Positions 11,095-21,968 of a DNA stretch of 64,000 bases are shown here, piece by piece. Origin of the DNA: Thozetella sp. PMI_491 (taxonomy: Eukaryota > Ascomycota > Sordariomycetes > Chaetosphaeriales > Chaetosphaeriaceae); the NCBI GenBank assembly GCA_021432635.1, contig MU270084.1, forward strand, positions 1 through 64,000, given 5' to 3'. The notes beneath the pieces were generated by a model. That model was not told where the DNA came from. It searched no databases and was given only the letters and a program-made list of their open reading frames with translations. Within the stretch, counting starts at the first letter, position 1. The number at the start of each line of letters is the position of its first letter. The position numbers and the translations under genes were made by a program.

Positions 11095-13981
11095 CTATGC
11101 GTTACACATCCTCAGTCCAGCTACAACTCTCGCATCGAACTTTTCAATCACGTCAAATGGGACCACTTCTTGTTCACCTTGCTCTGGAGTGATCTTGAAG
11201 GTGAGGCAAGTCCTGATGGCATTCTCGTAGACTCTTCCCATGACAGTGTGGACCTCCGCGACAGGAGACTGGATGAGCCAGTTCCGCAAGTTTTCAGGGC
11301 TTTGGTTCTCGTCGATAAAGTTCGACACAATGTCCTTTAGCCTTTTCCAGTACGCTATCTCTAGAAGAACCAAGCCCAGGCTGTAGTAGTCATATTCGGC
11401 CTGGTGGCGTGCTGGGTTTTCGAGGTACGCAGGGTGGCAGTAGTCCTGCAATTCAGGCTGGTCGGGAGGGCCAGTGGTAAAGGCGTCGGGGACGTTGTGC
11501 CTACTGTATTGGAAGCCAAGAAAGAATGGCTTGTTAATAGATTCAAGGACAGAATCCAGATCAGCGCCCAAGAATATAATGCTGAAGGCGGAAATACGGC
11601 GGTGTACCCATCCAACTTTGTGCCAATCCATCACGACAGTGGCCAGTGCCTTAGCGAGTCGGAATTTGGCGCCCAAGTCTGGGCGCATCCTCAGTTTCCG
11701 GCACTGCTCTATTAATTTAGTCAGAGATAAGGGCTGTGATGGCTGCAACTCATTATCCAAAAGATTGGGATCAAAGACCAGGCCGAAGGAATGATGGGAT
11801 GTAGAGTGGTAATACCCAAGGCAACGAAGGGAATGAAACTGGGTAGCGTTTTCCTCATCCCTTAGAATCCGAGCGATAGACTCAACGCGAGAGAAGAGCT
11901 CTTTCCCGGTAGAACTCCGCCAATTTTCATCGTATTCTAACCAGTCTACCAGGACGGTCTTATCGGAATCTCCTCCACCCACGGTCATGGTGGCCATGGT
12001 AGAGAATGGGCCAACTTCTGGCCCGGTCAAGTTCAAACCGGATTTAATTTGCAGATTGGACGCTTCAACACTTTGACCTCCTGTCAAGATGATCATCGAT
12101 CTGATAGCCGCTGCCACTCCAATACTTTTGTAGTTCTTATCCCCCTTGAAACTCGTGTGGACTGCACTCAGGATGTCGAGGTCAGAAGTGTTGACGAAAT
12201 CTGCCTCTAACATATTTTCAAACTTCTCCCTGGCGATTGGTGTCAGGGTATTCCATAGTTGATCAAGAGTCCCACGAATCTCTTTTAAGACGAACGAATG
12301 GAGCGCCGTTCTTTTATCTGTGGACGATGGCATCAATTCCAGGTGCCCTCGTAGGTTGGAGATACAATTCTGGAAAGTGCTAAAGTCGACGAATGTGGTG
12401 CTGGGCTCTTGGATTGTATTCCATTGGCGGCTCCTGTGATGAAAGTTTGCTGCTTCGCCAAACCAAACCGCTCTCTTATTTTCGATCGTAATGAGCGGGT
12501 CTTCGAAAGCCTTTGCAACACTGTTAAAAGTTTGCATCATGCACTCGTAGTTTGCCTTGAGAGCAAGAAAATCCATCCGAGAAGACAGAACCGCGGCGTC
12601 GGGACGATCGGACGGGTTTATTTGCAAAACGTCCTGGATAAGAGACAACAGCCCGTGGTCTTCTTCGCTTGCGCCCTGCGCCAGCTCCGAAAGCCATCCC
12701 CGCACGCCGGGGTTCTCGGCTCCGAACGAATGAAAGGTGTAACTAGTCCAGTTGTGTTGCCTCTGCATTCGCATCTGTTCAAATTTGAGCACGCCGCTCG
12801 GGCCGCGCCGCATGAAGGTAAGCAGCACAGCCAGAATACAGCCGAGTGCCCAGATGTCGCTCGGCTGTCCAACCAATTTCCGTGCCAAGCCGTCTTCGAT
12901 CGATTCACTCTCCGGAGATATGTAATAGCCCATGATGTCCCTTGAAAGCGACTTAGAGCTGGCACATTTGTCTTTTAGATTGGAAAGGCCAAAGTCGGAC
13001 AGGAGAAAACGCGAGCCATTCACCAAGATATTCTCGGGCTTTAAGTCGTGATGGAACCCCCTGAGCTCGAATCTGAACTCAGGATGCGTTAGGTTGTGGA
13101 AGCATTTCACGGCGGAACATAGGCCTTGCATGGCCTGATAAAACAACCAATCGGACTGCAGGGCTTTAGGTCGCTGCTCGGAGGACAAGAGAGTTTCTAA
13201 GCTACTCTCTGCCCGTTCAAATATGAGATTGTAAGTATTCCGGTATGTGTACGTGGCGATAAGCCTGACAATGCTCGGGTGTGAAACGAGACGAAGAAAG
13301 GATAAAATATGACCTTCCCGCTCTGGAAGATCAGAAACGTCTGGATTTTCGACTGCCGAAGGCAAATCGAGCTCCTTCCGAATAACTCTCCAATCCTGGC
13401 GTGAATTAGCTATCTGCAGCGAACAACTTCCGGTGGTGAATTTCCTCTACCTCTGAAATTCCGACCGCTTCTGTCTGTACCTGGTGCCTTGCATCTAAAA
13501 CAACCTCATATACAGTGCCGAATGCGCCGTTGCCGATCTTGACATTGTGAATGAACGGCAGAATGGTAGCTTTATCGAAGACTCTATGAGACAAGTCTCC
13601 CCGGAAGACCGGAGCCAAGACTTGCCATTGGGTACGGTGGAAAAGCACGCCGGCAGCTTCGCCCAAGATGGTATCGAGTTCAGGCTGAGTGTATGGGAGC
13701 TTTGCATCGAGGGGCGTATTTTGGAGGTGATCATGCCCCAAGAAATTAACAAAACATTTTGCCTCATCTATCAGAAGAAGAACGGCAAAGATCTTCTTTC
13801 CACCGTGTAAGATAGCCTGGACCACTTCGTCTTGTTTGTAGGGCTGTATTTTGGATTCAACCACAGCATCCTTCACATTTTCTGCACTCAGAGCCTTCTC
13901 CAACTCTGTTGCCGGGATATACCATTTCGACTCGTAGTTTTCGGCCTCGATACGGAGAAGCTTTTTCTTCAAAGCATCCAT
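11095..13981 (-). CDS. Dual kinase: Ser/Thr kinase fused to HeLo-type pseudokinase
   Basis: Exons 13981-13481 and 13413-11095 (67 nt intron, both phase 0) give 939 residues. An N-terminal region of about 145 residues common to fungal kinases precedes kinase 1: Gly loop GNGAFGTVYE (near 151-160), Lys in VIRKEL (K180), catalytic loop HHDLKPENIL (288-297), DFG (307-309) and an APE-like PES. The C-terminal 300 residues match the kinase-like module that usually follows HeLo prion-inhibition domains: LRCLGYYH, WHKVGWVHRRIS, FFLGFQYSRHN and YDYYSLGLVLLEIAYW. This second module has HRR for HRD and LGF for DFG, so it should be catalytically dead. No HeLo domain is present; the active kinase takes its place. 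A role in cell-death or non-self signalling is inferred from related architectures. Confidence 0.85.
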
Positions 13982-14069
13982 CTGGACTGGTTATGACGAG
14001 GTTGTTGGCTAAATAAAGGGGGATGGGGCAGGCTTCGACAGTTGTGCCAGCAGGAAGGATCGCAACGGG

Positions 14070-14371
14070 TCAGCAAAGAGCTTCGACTTCGGCCTGAGTA
14101 AACCACTTGGTCAGCTTAATGGCGCCTTCGGAGTAAGTGCCAACCACCTTTCCAGGGATTGTACTAACCTCTGTAAGTTGCCTAGGAATCGTCAGGATAT
14201 ATGCGTCTAACCTCGCCTACGCATTAGGTAGTTAGCAACATTGCGGCTTGGGGTTGTAATTCGCTCAGTTCCTACCTCGACTCCGTAACCGCCAGAGCCG
14301 AATGCAGAGTTGAGAAAGGCCAGCAACTTCTGACGATTAGTGTATCGTTTGTCAAGTCGCTGCAGAATCAT
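14070..14371 (-). CDS. Small unknown protein, 80 residues, two exons
   Basis: Exons 14371-14276 and 14216-14070 join in phase 0 across a 59 nt intron with a perfect GCTAAC branch site and TAG acceptor. The product starts MILQRLDKRY and contains LLAFLNSAFG and YILTIPRQL, ending KWFTQAEVEALC. The reading frame stays open upstream of the ATG for seven codons and then meets a TAG; open codons continue beyond it, so the gene may once have been longer. The C-terminal KWFTQAEVEAL resembles KWYIPATELEKAL near the start of the neighbouring dual kinase. No family could be named. Confidence 0.5.
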
Positions 14372-15352
14372 TTCTTTTAGCGAGTTTGTCGGCTAACTGG
14401 AGAATATGGTGTTGTAGGAATGGACTCTGGGACTCTTTCTAAAGGCGGCGAATCTACAAACCTTTCGTTTTGGTAAGTTTCGAGCCGTGCCACTCATGTG
14501 ACTGAGCTGATCCCCAAGTCACGAGATTCCTGGCTTTGCACATTTGTCTGGACATTGTATGATAGCTCAAGCTGCGCCAATTAACCCTAACCCTAAGTAC
14601 TTCTTTATCCTTATCCTACGGCCTTGCTCACTCTTAGCTAAGAGGTCTAGGTTACTTTCAACCATTTCATATTCTCCGTATTTACCTTTCCCCTATCTAG
14701 GGTATCCTTAAGACTACTAAGCTTATCTACCTCTACTTCTCCACCGTGATGGCGGCTAGACTGGGCTCAAGGCTCCCGCCGAGTGCCTCCTATTTATCCC
14801 ATCTGACAAACTGAGTAAAGGACACAGCCGATAACTCGGGCTTTCGCCACCAGAATGTTTATTAATTATATGTATTTATCCTTTAAAAGAGAGCAGGTTA
14901 TATATTATAACACTAAGTCCTGAGGGTTCGCTATCTAATATATACAAAGACTACATTTTTAAATACTCAATTGCTCTTCTAGGCTGATCCAGTGGTGATC
15001 CACTTACTGGTAGCTAACTAATCCTTTTGTACTAACTAGTGGGAACGGACCTAGGAAGAGGTGCCTGAGGCGTCTATCGTTAGTTCTGCCGGTATTGTCC
15101 GCCTTAGGAAGGCACTAGGCCTGCGTTCGGGCCGAGCTGATGCATGCTTAAAACACCTACGCTTTCAACTGCCGTCGGTCACATTCTAGCTCATACAACC
15201 CGAGGGCAACATTAGCATCCATGAGCCATCAGTTGCCCCCCCCCTTCGGTTTTATAGGATACGAGACTGACAATATTTTGTGTAACTGGAGATCCCTCCG
15301 TCTAACAATCTCCCTGCACCTATCGTGTTCCTGCTGAAGCAAGCCGCCAACC
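14372..15352. repeat. Degenerate AT-rich spacer with short telomere-like tract
   Basis: Stop-rich on all frames; 14860-14960 is AT-rich, suggesting a decayed repeat. At 14583-14597 there are two CCCTAA units, too few for a telomere. No gene supported. Confidence 0.45.
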
Positions 15353-16269
15353 ATGGGTGGCGTGCCGTCAATTCCCACCGACCCCTCCCGCAAACTGCAG
15401 GTCATTGGGGCCGGCTACTCCCGCACTGGCACCGTGACAATGCAACTGGCGCTAGAGAAGCTCCTGGACGGGCCTGTCATGCATGGCGGTACCCAGATTC
15501 TGGCGCGCGAGGATGGTAAGCCGTGACCCGGGCTCAAGACCCTCCGTCTGGCCCTCTTCTCACCCTCATCCGCAGCCTATACGAAGAAATGGGTCGCAGC
15601 GTACAAAGCCAAGCGCACCGGCGACCGCGCCCGTACCGTCGAGCTGCTGCGCGAACTCATGGCTGGCTTCGTGGGGTGCACCGACATGCCGCCGCTCGAC
15701 TTCATTCCAGAGCTCATGGAGATCTACCCGGACGCCAAGGTCGTGCTCGTCACGCGAAATCCTGACCGCTGGCTCGAGAGCATCCGGCCCGTGGCACAGA
15801 ACTCATCGCTGTGGTGGCTGGCATACACCATGTGGCTGGTGCCTGGCTGGAGATGGTTTCCGTCCCTATCTTTGGAGTTTGGGACGAGCACCCGCGAGAT
15901 CCTAGCGGACGGGTCGACTGAGGCAAACCCAAAGCCTAGCACAAGTCTGTTAGACCCGCACCCCCACACTGCTCGGCTGGATGCTGACTGAGGCGTACAG
16001 AACTGTTACTTAACTGGAATGAAAAGGTCAAGCGCATGGTGCCCAGCGAGAAGCTACTCATCATGGATCTAAAGGACGGCTGGGCACCACTCTGCAAATT
16101 TCTGAACGTCCCAGTTCCTCAGGAGCCGCTTCCTAGAGCCAACGATGCGGCTGCGGCGGACAAGGCCGCCGCTGATATTACCAATAAGCTTTTTAATATA
16201 TGGCTAGGCACTGTGTCGGCAGTTGGACTGACCGCGTTCGGACTCTGGAAGTTCTCTAGGAGGAGGTGA
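15353..16269 (+). CDS. P-loop sulfotransferase-family protein with C-terminal anchor
   Basis: Exons 15353-15515, 15576-15944 and 16001-16269 give 266 residues. The N-terminus has the 5'-PSB-like loop of the fungal sulfotransferase fold (GAGYSRTGT), followed by the typical LLDGPVMHGG and, near the middle, DAKVVLVTRNPDRW, the region that binds 3'-phosphate in true sulfotransferases. The third exon has VPSEKLLIMDLKDGW and a hydrophobic segment (WLGTVSAVGLTAFGLW) followed by Lys-Phe-Ser-Arg-Arg-Arg, which looks like a tail anchor. Exon 2 ends at a weak donor (GTCTGT) chosen because only it keeps phase with the CTGAC/CAG acceptor. Members are often called NAD-dependent epimerases by mistake; the substrate is unknown. 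Confidence 0.8.
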
Positions 16270-17016
16270 CGCAAGTCAGATTCATAACCGGCGCTGATTT
16301 GTACGTTGCCGTGCAAGTCCCTGGTGGTTTTGGAAGGATGCTCCTCCTTCGAAACTTGATGCATACGATAGTCTTCTTTGAGATAGTCCGTGGCTTCCGA
16401 AATCTCTCAGATAACTAAGGCGGACAGTCGGATGCATTAAAACCATGGTTGCACTTGTCAACACGCCATCAGTATACGCATCGACTACATATTCGAAAGG
16501 CCAAGGCAAGAAATGTGACGATCGTGTTGAGCTATGCGTGCTGGCCTTATTCAAGGGTTTAGCTGTGAGAGGAATACGAAATACCTTTGAAGGAGTACTG
16601 TGCTAGCCTCAAGTATGCGGCCTAGTTGATATCTCTTTAGAGGCCTTGGAGCCTTCCGTTTAACTTACCAATGAAAAGTTAGTTCCTCGTAGCCATTAAT
16701 ATCTAGCAGTGCCTCTAAGATTTCTCGTGCTACCCGTCCTACCTCTGCTAAATCCCGAGTACCTTGGGTATTACATATGTAGGTACCTGATAATGACAGA
16801 AGATCTCCGCGGAGTGGCGCGGGCTGTGATTGGCCACTTCAATCGCAACTGGGGCGGGGCTCAGGCTGGTGACTAATGTGCTGACCTGTCAAAGCCGGAG
16901 GCGATGAGTTCTAGCAAGCACGAACTTCTGTTCCTCTCCTCTCTCGAGCCCAGAGCGACCTCCAGTGTAGAAACAATTTAAAATAGTGATCTGTCAATTG
17001 GAGAATTGCATCGGCA
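16270..17016. other. Intergenic, nothing recognised
   Basis: Contains the 3' flank of the sulfotransferase gene and the likely promoter of the Ada-like gene. The short ORFs on either strand have no family resemblance. Confidence 0.4.
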
Positions 17017-17877
17017 ATGGGCAACAACTACCCCCAGACGGACTCGGCACGGTGGCTTGCCGTCAAGACGCGGGATGCCGCCGCCGACGGGACTTTCGTC
17101 TACGCCGTGCGCACTACCAAGATCTACTGCCGACCGGTATGCAAAGCGCGCCTGGCCCGCCGGGCAAACGTTGCATTCTATACATCCCCGACCGAAGCCG
17201 AGGGCGCCGGGTTCCGAGCCTGCAAGCGCTGCCGGCCCGCGGCGTCGGGCGTCATGCCCGAGGACCAGGCGGTTCTGAAGGTGCGGTCCTGGATGCTCGA
17301 CGAGACGCTGCGCAATTGGCAGCAGAGCCTCGCCGACGGGGAGGGCGGCGCCTCGGAGCCCGCGACCAAGAGGCTCAACGACATGGCCGCCAAAGCCGGC
17401 GTGTCAAAGTGGCATTTCCATCGCATCTTCAAGGAAATCGTCGGCCAGACACCGGCCAAATTCCTCGAGGAGCAAAAGTCTCTGGCCAGCTCTTCCCCGA
17501 CGCCCTCTTCCCCTCGCTTGATTTCATCACTCGGATCGACGAGCGGGGAGAGGGGAGCCAGCTCAGAACCCAGTAAGGACGGCTCTCTATTTGAGGCCGG
17601 CGATCTATTTGAGACCGGCGATCTATTTGCGGATACGACGGCTCTTTACGACGACGCGATCGCCGGCCCGCCGGGCGATCAGCTGGACAGCTTCCTTGCC
17701 CAGCTCGCCCACGACCAGGCCTTCGACCCGACAATGACGATACCCTTTCAGGCACCAGACATACCACCGATCCTCGACGGCGACGGCATCGATTGGACGG
17801 ATTCTGGTGGCTTCATGTGGCCAAGCGCCGAGGCCACGGTTTGGGACCCCAAAGGTGCAGATACAGATGGCACCTGA
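17017..17877 (+). CDS. Ada-like DNA methylphosphotriester sensor with AraC-type HTH
   Basis: Intronless, 286 residues. Residues 20-75 form an Ada zinc-binding domain: DGTFVYAVRTTKIYC, CRPVC and CKRC place the four cysteines at 38, 42, 69 and 72, the same positions as in E. coli Ada, where Cys38 accepts a methyl group from methylated phosphate. Residues 90-155 resemble an AraC helix-turn-helix (AAKAGVSKWHFHRIFKEIVG, then TPAKF). The O6-methylguanine transferase domain of bacterial Ada is absent. Instead there is an acidic, low-complexity tail with a repeated D/E-LFE-GDLF motif (about 190-205) that could act as an activation domain. A role as an alkylation-responsive transcription factor is inferred; the family is bacterial in origin but known in some fungi. 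Confidence 0.85.
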   Translation: MGNNYPQTDSARWLAVKTRDAAADGTFVYAVRTTKIYCRPVCKARLARRANVAFYTSPTEAEGAGFRACKRCRPAASGVMPEDQAVLKVRSWMLDETLRNWQQSLADGEGGASEPATKRLNDMAAKAGVSKWHFHRIFKEIVGQTPAKFLEEQKSLASSSPTPSSPRLISSLGSTSGERGASSEPSKDGSLFEAGDLFETGDLFADTTALYDDAIAGPPGDQLDSFLAQLAHDQAFDPTMTIPFQAPDIPPILDGDGIDWTDSGGFMWPSAEATVWDPKGADTDGT

Positions 17878-18300
17878 GCCCCACCGGCCGGCGAGCTCTG
17901 CCTTACCACAACCGCCCCCACGGGGCGGGAAGCAGGGTGCCTAGGCCACGTTGGCGGGACACCCTCTCAGCTCGGAGAAGCCGGTAGCTTAAAACGCTTT
18001 GCCGCTGCATTGCGTGCGACAGGCCATCTAGGATTCCCTAGTGGCGCTGGAGCTAGCAGTAACAAGGTTGTAGTCCAAGACGTCGTGGAGGGCAAGAAGT
18101 TCCTCGGCTTGCCTGGGAACAGATGCCCCATGTGGACCTTGGGTCTTGACCATCAATCTGCGCTCCACGGTTTGACAGGTCACATCGGGTCTTGCCAAGG
18201 CAGTTTCATCCTTATCCATGCGGTCTGTGGTGAGGCGCCACCGATGTATATATATATACATAAGGGCCGAGATGAAGGAAAACTAGGACCCAAATATTGA

Positions 18301-18530
18301 TTATTTTTCCGCAGTTGACTGGTCAGCCTTGTCATTCGTGCCCTTTGCCGCCTGTGCCTTTGCCGCTCTTTCCTTGGCCATTTGTTTCCTGCGCCGCGCC
18401 GCCGTCAGACATTTTTCCCATGTGGCATGCGATCGGGAACTAGAAGTGAAACCTACTCCTTTTCTCGAATGTACTGGTTCTCCATTGCATTCCCCCTATC
18501 GCCGAGCGGGTTCGGTTGGAGAGGATTCAT
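18301..18530 (-). other. Possible small basic gene, unresolved
   Basis: The minus strand holds an open stretch ending at 18301 rich in Lys, Arg and Ala (RRRKQMAKERAAKAQAAKG), and just upstream, in another frame, MNPLQPNPLGDRGNAMENQY starting at 18530. Both look coding-like, but no splice pair of normal length joins them. It may be a small two-exon gene, or one damaged by a frameshift. The surrounding 17878-18995 holds nothing else that can be supported. Confidence 0.25.
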
Positions 18531-18995
18531 CCTGCCGTGCAAACGTGTGTGATGACGGTAGAGTGTCTGTAGAGGATTGCGGCTCGTGTGGTGCGCCAAG
18601 TAGAGTAGATATTCGGTTTTTGTTTCTGCTGGGAGGCACATATGCACCTACGGCTTCCGGCCAGTGTTTGAAAAAGCCCGTGTGTGGCGATGGCGAATGA
18701 TCAGGTGCGAGTCCGCTGACGTCACCACACCACGAACACTACCCCACACTGCCTCCCGTACCCACGGCACCGGAGTTCGGGACGAGCACGAACGGCAGAG
18801 ACTCCAGTGAGTATCATCGGGCATCTCGGGCGCCTAGTTTGCGCGGGTGCGGATAGCTGCGACTAGTAACTAGGCTGGAGGAGTCTCAGCGGGGAAGCAC
18901 GCCCAATGCAGTCGCCGACATGTGCTGCGATTGGAGTTGAAAGACAATCTAACGCTTGCTCTAAATACTCCATAGGCCATCTAGATATCTGATAA

Positions 18996-20351
18996 TTATA
19001 CATGCGCCCAGCCGTTCCCGACAATAATATGCATTTCGTTGACGAGGCAGAACTTTCCCTTCTCCTCCTTCTCACCCATGGTCCCTAGCTCCCAGGCTCG
19101 TACCCTTTGGTTCACCCGCCACTCTTTTATGGCGATGAAGGGTGCGGTAGCCCACCTTTGCACCCTGTTCCTCCATAGCCCCGTGAGGATTGTGAACGAG
19201 GTGAGCCAGGGCCCGTCCGGGTTCACTGCCTTGTACGCCGCGTCGTTATAGCCGACACGGACGCGTGGGTTGAGCAGAACCTCGTGCCTCTCCGCGAGCG
19301 GGTTATCAGCATGGATGAGGCAGCATTCCGAACCTTCGAGGTGGAAGGCGGCGAGGCTGTCGTCGACCCCGCGGAATGTAAGCCCCGACTGCGACTCCTT
19401 GTCGTGGGACCGGAACGCGTCCGCCGGCATGGCAACTATCAGACCCAGTCAGCGGCCCGATGCAGAGATCTAGGCATCCAAGAAACTACTCACCCATGCC
19501 GTTCCAGCAGCTCGTGACGGGCACGGGCACCCCGAGCTTCATCGCTCGCCTGGACGCGGACGACCGGAAGTACGGCCACGTCTGGGCAACATGCTCGTGC
19601 CCAGCCGAGTCTCTCAAGGCAAACGTGTCGTAGAAGTACGGCGCCTTGGAGTAGTCCATCGAGCAGGCTGCCGCATAGTCACCGTCATTGGTATGCAGCA
19701 GCTCGAGGGCGTCGTCGGCCTACATTCTGCTGTAAGCCTCGGGCCGATAGGGTGTCGTTAGCAGTGGGGGCGTACCTTAAATACAACATCATTCAGGAAG
19801 AGGATCTGGTCAAAGACAGCTCCCTGGGCCACTAGGTCGTGGAAAGGCTGCATGGACTTGTTCCGAAGCTTCGCGAGGAACGGCACCCGCCGGGGCGCGC
19901 GGACCCCTTTCGGGGTCATGACCCACCCAGGGGTGTCCTCGGCCGGCGGGCGGTCCGATATCTCGTCCTCATGCGTCCTCGCATCCAGGATGATGCTCCT
20001 GTTTACGCCGACCTTGCCCAATTCTTGGTCTAGCGCCCGCAGGTGGAAGGCGGTATTGTCCCAGCTGCCGCTCTCGTAAATGCTGACGTAGACATTGTCT
20101 GGGCCCAGCGCTTCGACCAGGCTCAGGAGCGCATCGTTCCAGTACTCCTTGACGAGGTCCTCGTCGTTCCAGTGCAAGCTGGCGACGAAGACCTTGGGCG
20201 GCCGGCTGAACCGCTCCCTGCCGGTGGGCGGCTTCCGCCAGCTGGACCGGATGTAGTAGACCTCAAGAACGTTCCAGATGACAAAGGCCACGAGGCAGGC
20301 CCGCAGAATCGGCGAGCGCAGCAGTCGGCGCGATGTGCGCAGCCCGGCCAT
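18996..20351 (-). CDS. GT69 alpha-mannosyltransferase (CAP59/CMT1 family)
   Basis: Exons 20351-19776, 19719-19494 and 19435-18996 join in phase to give 413 residues; the introns are 56 and 58 nt with clear borders. Residues 17-33 form a signal anchor (ACLVAFVIWNVLEVYYI), as expected of a type II Golgi enzyme. Family landmarks include VFVASLHWNDEDLVKEYWN, VYVSIYESGSWDNT, QILFLNDVVF, the CSMDYSKAPYFYDTFALRD segment across exon 2, and CCLIHADNP with VGYNDAAY in exon 3. The family includes Cryptococcus CAP59 and CMT1, which transfer mannose in capsule and glycan synthesis. In filamentous fungi the acceptor is unknown, probably cell-wall or secreted glycans. Confidence 0.88.
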
Positions 20352-21968
20352 GAGAGGGGGGAACAGCGGCTCGAGGGGGGTGAGGTGATGCAGTGGCGGC
20401 AGAGCTGCTCACTCACGGCTCACGGGGAAAAGGGGGGGCGTGGGATTTGGCCAGATTTTTTTTCGCGATTGATAGGCTTTAACGGAAGGGGCAGTGACAG
20501 GCAGGGGTCCGGCGCCACATGGCGTTTACGAGCGTCACCTTTGTTCCTCCCCTCCTCCGTTTAGCGCGTCGTTTCTTGCACGGTGGAATGCAGGCAGGCC
20601 CGCGCCAAGCGATCGTCGTTGCAGGCCGAGGGGTGGTGACGAGCAACGGCAGCGGGTCGCAATATTTCTGGCGAAAAGAGGGATGCGGGCAATTTTGGGC
20701 GCGCGACAGAGCACGAACGACAGACGGTTAGATTCAACCTCAGCTGATGGCGGCGCAGCTGCCCGCAGCCTCGCTACTGCAGTCTGTGCCGGCCCTGGGT
20801 CCCACAGAGAGCTAGGCTACGGCGGGGGAGATTGGCGATTGGCGCCAGGCGACGACGGACGCCCCTAAACGCCTGCAACCCGATACAAGAATAAACCTGT
20901 CCCCGCCCAAGGGTCCTTGCATATAGCTCCTCGCTGTCCCTTGGATCGCCCGTACGGTACCTTGGCAGTTTGGGCAGCACAGCGGGGAACGCGCCCCCAA
21001 ATTTGCGGCGTAGGGGGATCCGAGGGACTCGAGACTTCCCCCTTCGTACCATCGTAGAGCCCTGCCAGTGCAATCGTGCTTGCCTAGTCCATTAGATAGG
21101 CCCGTGCCCCCCTCGCAAACTGTGCCCGTAGTCAGCAACAACGGCCGGGGGGAAGCAACCCCCCTCCCCCCCTTCTACATCATGCAATGCATTAGACTTC
21201 CATAGTTGCGCAAGTGAAGGTCTTGGCCCCCGACAATGCTATTGCAGCTAGCCCCTGTGTGTTCCAGAACACGAATGCACACTGCAGGTTCCATAGCGGC
21301 GTCGGGACTCGGCATTTGGGCCCAGGCAGAGAGGGTATTTGGCATCCGTCGTAGAAAAATTCCCATGCTGCCTAGCGGCGGTTACACCGGACGGCTCGTA
21401 TGACCACTCATATCGGCCTCCCGCAGGGCGCTCCAGATTGCCTGCATTTGGTTCCGAGCCGACCTAACGTCTGCTGATCCGGGAACGTACTTCCCGGACC
21501 GGAATACTTGGCCAAGAGCGCCAACGCCTCCTCACGAGGATCGGTCCAATCGACACGCGGCAGGTATATTCAAAGATGATTGTAGGATCAATGGATCCAG
21601 CCACATCTTATCTATAAGGCGAGCACTTACAGACAGGGCAGAAAAGGCCCATGCAGGGCCACCCCAGTGGGACCGGAGCCGCGGCTGGAGGAATGGCGAG
21701 ATGCACGAGACGAAGAGTGATAGAATAGAAAATAGCAAGAGAAAAAAAAAAATCAATTTGCGTTGGGGATTGACCGAAATCCCACGGCTGCCTAGTGGCT
21801 CGATGTCTAATGGATCTTATCGTCACAGGTTCTTGGTTTGCCCACTGCATCCGGTCCAACCAACACGTTACACGGGCCCGGGACACCTTCCATAGCAAGA
21901 AGAGGAGAGAAAGAAAGCAAGAAAGAAAGAGAGAAAGAAACCCCCCCCAAAAACCCAAACTTCAAGCC
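20352..21968. other. Intergenic with a purine-rich tract
   Basis: No gene supported on either strand. A polypurine run (A/G only, mostly GAAA units) lies near 21896-21942, followed by a run of C. Short ORFs here lack family resemblance. Confidence 0.4.

Noticed and set aside
14583-14597. Telomere or chromosome end
   Set aside because: Only two CCCTAA units, with genes continuing on both sides.
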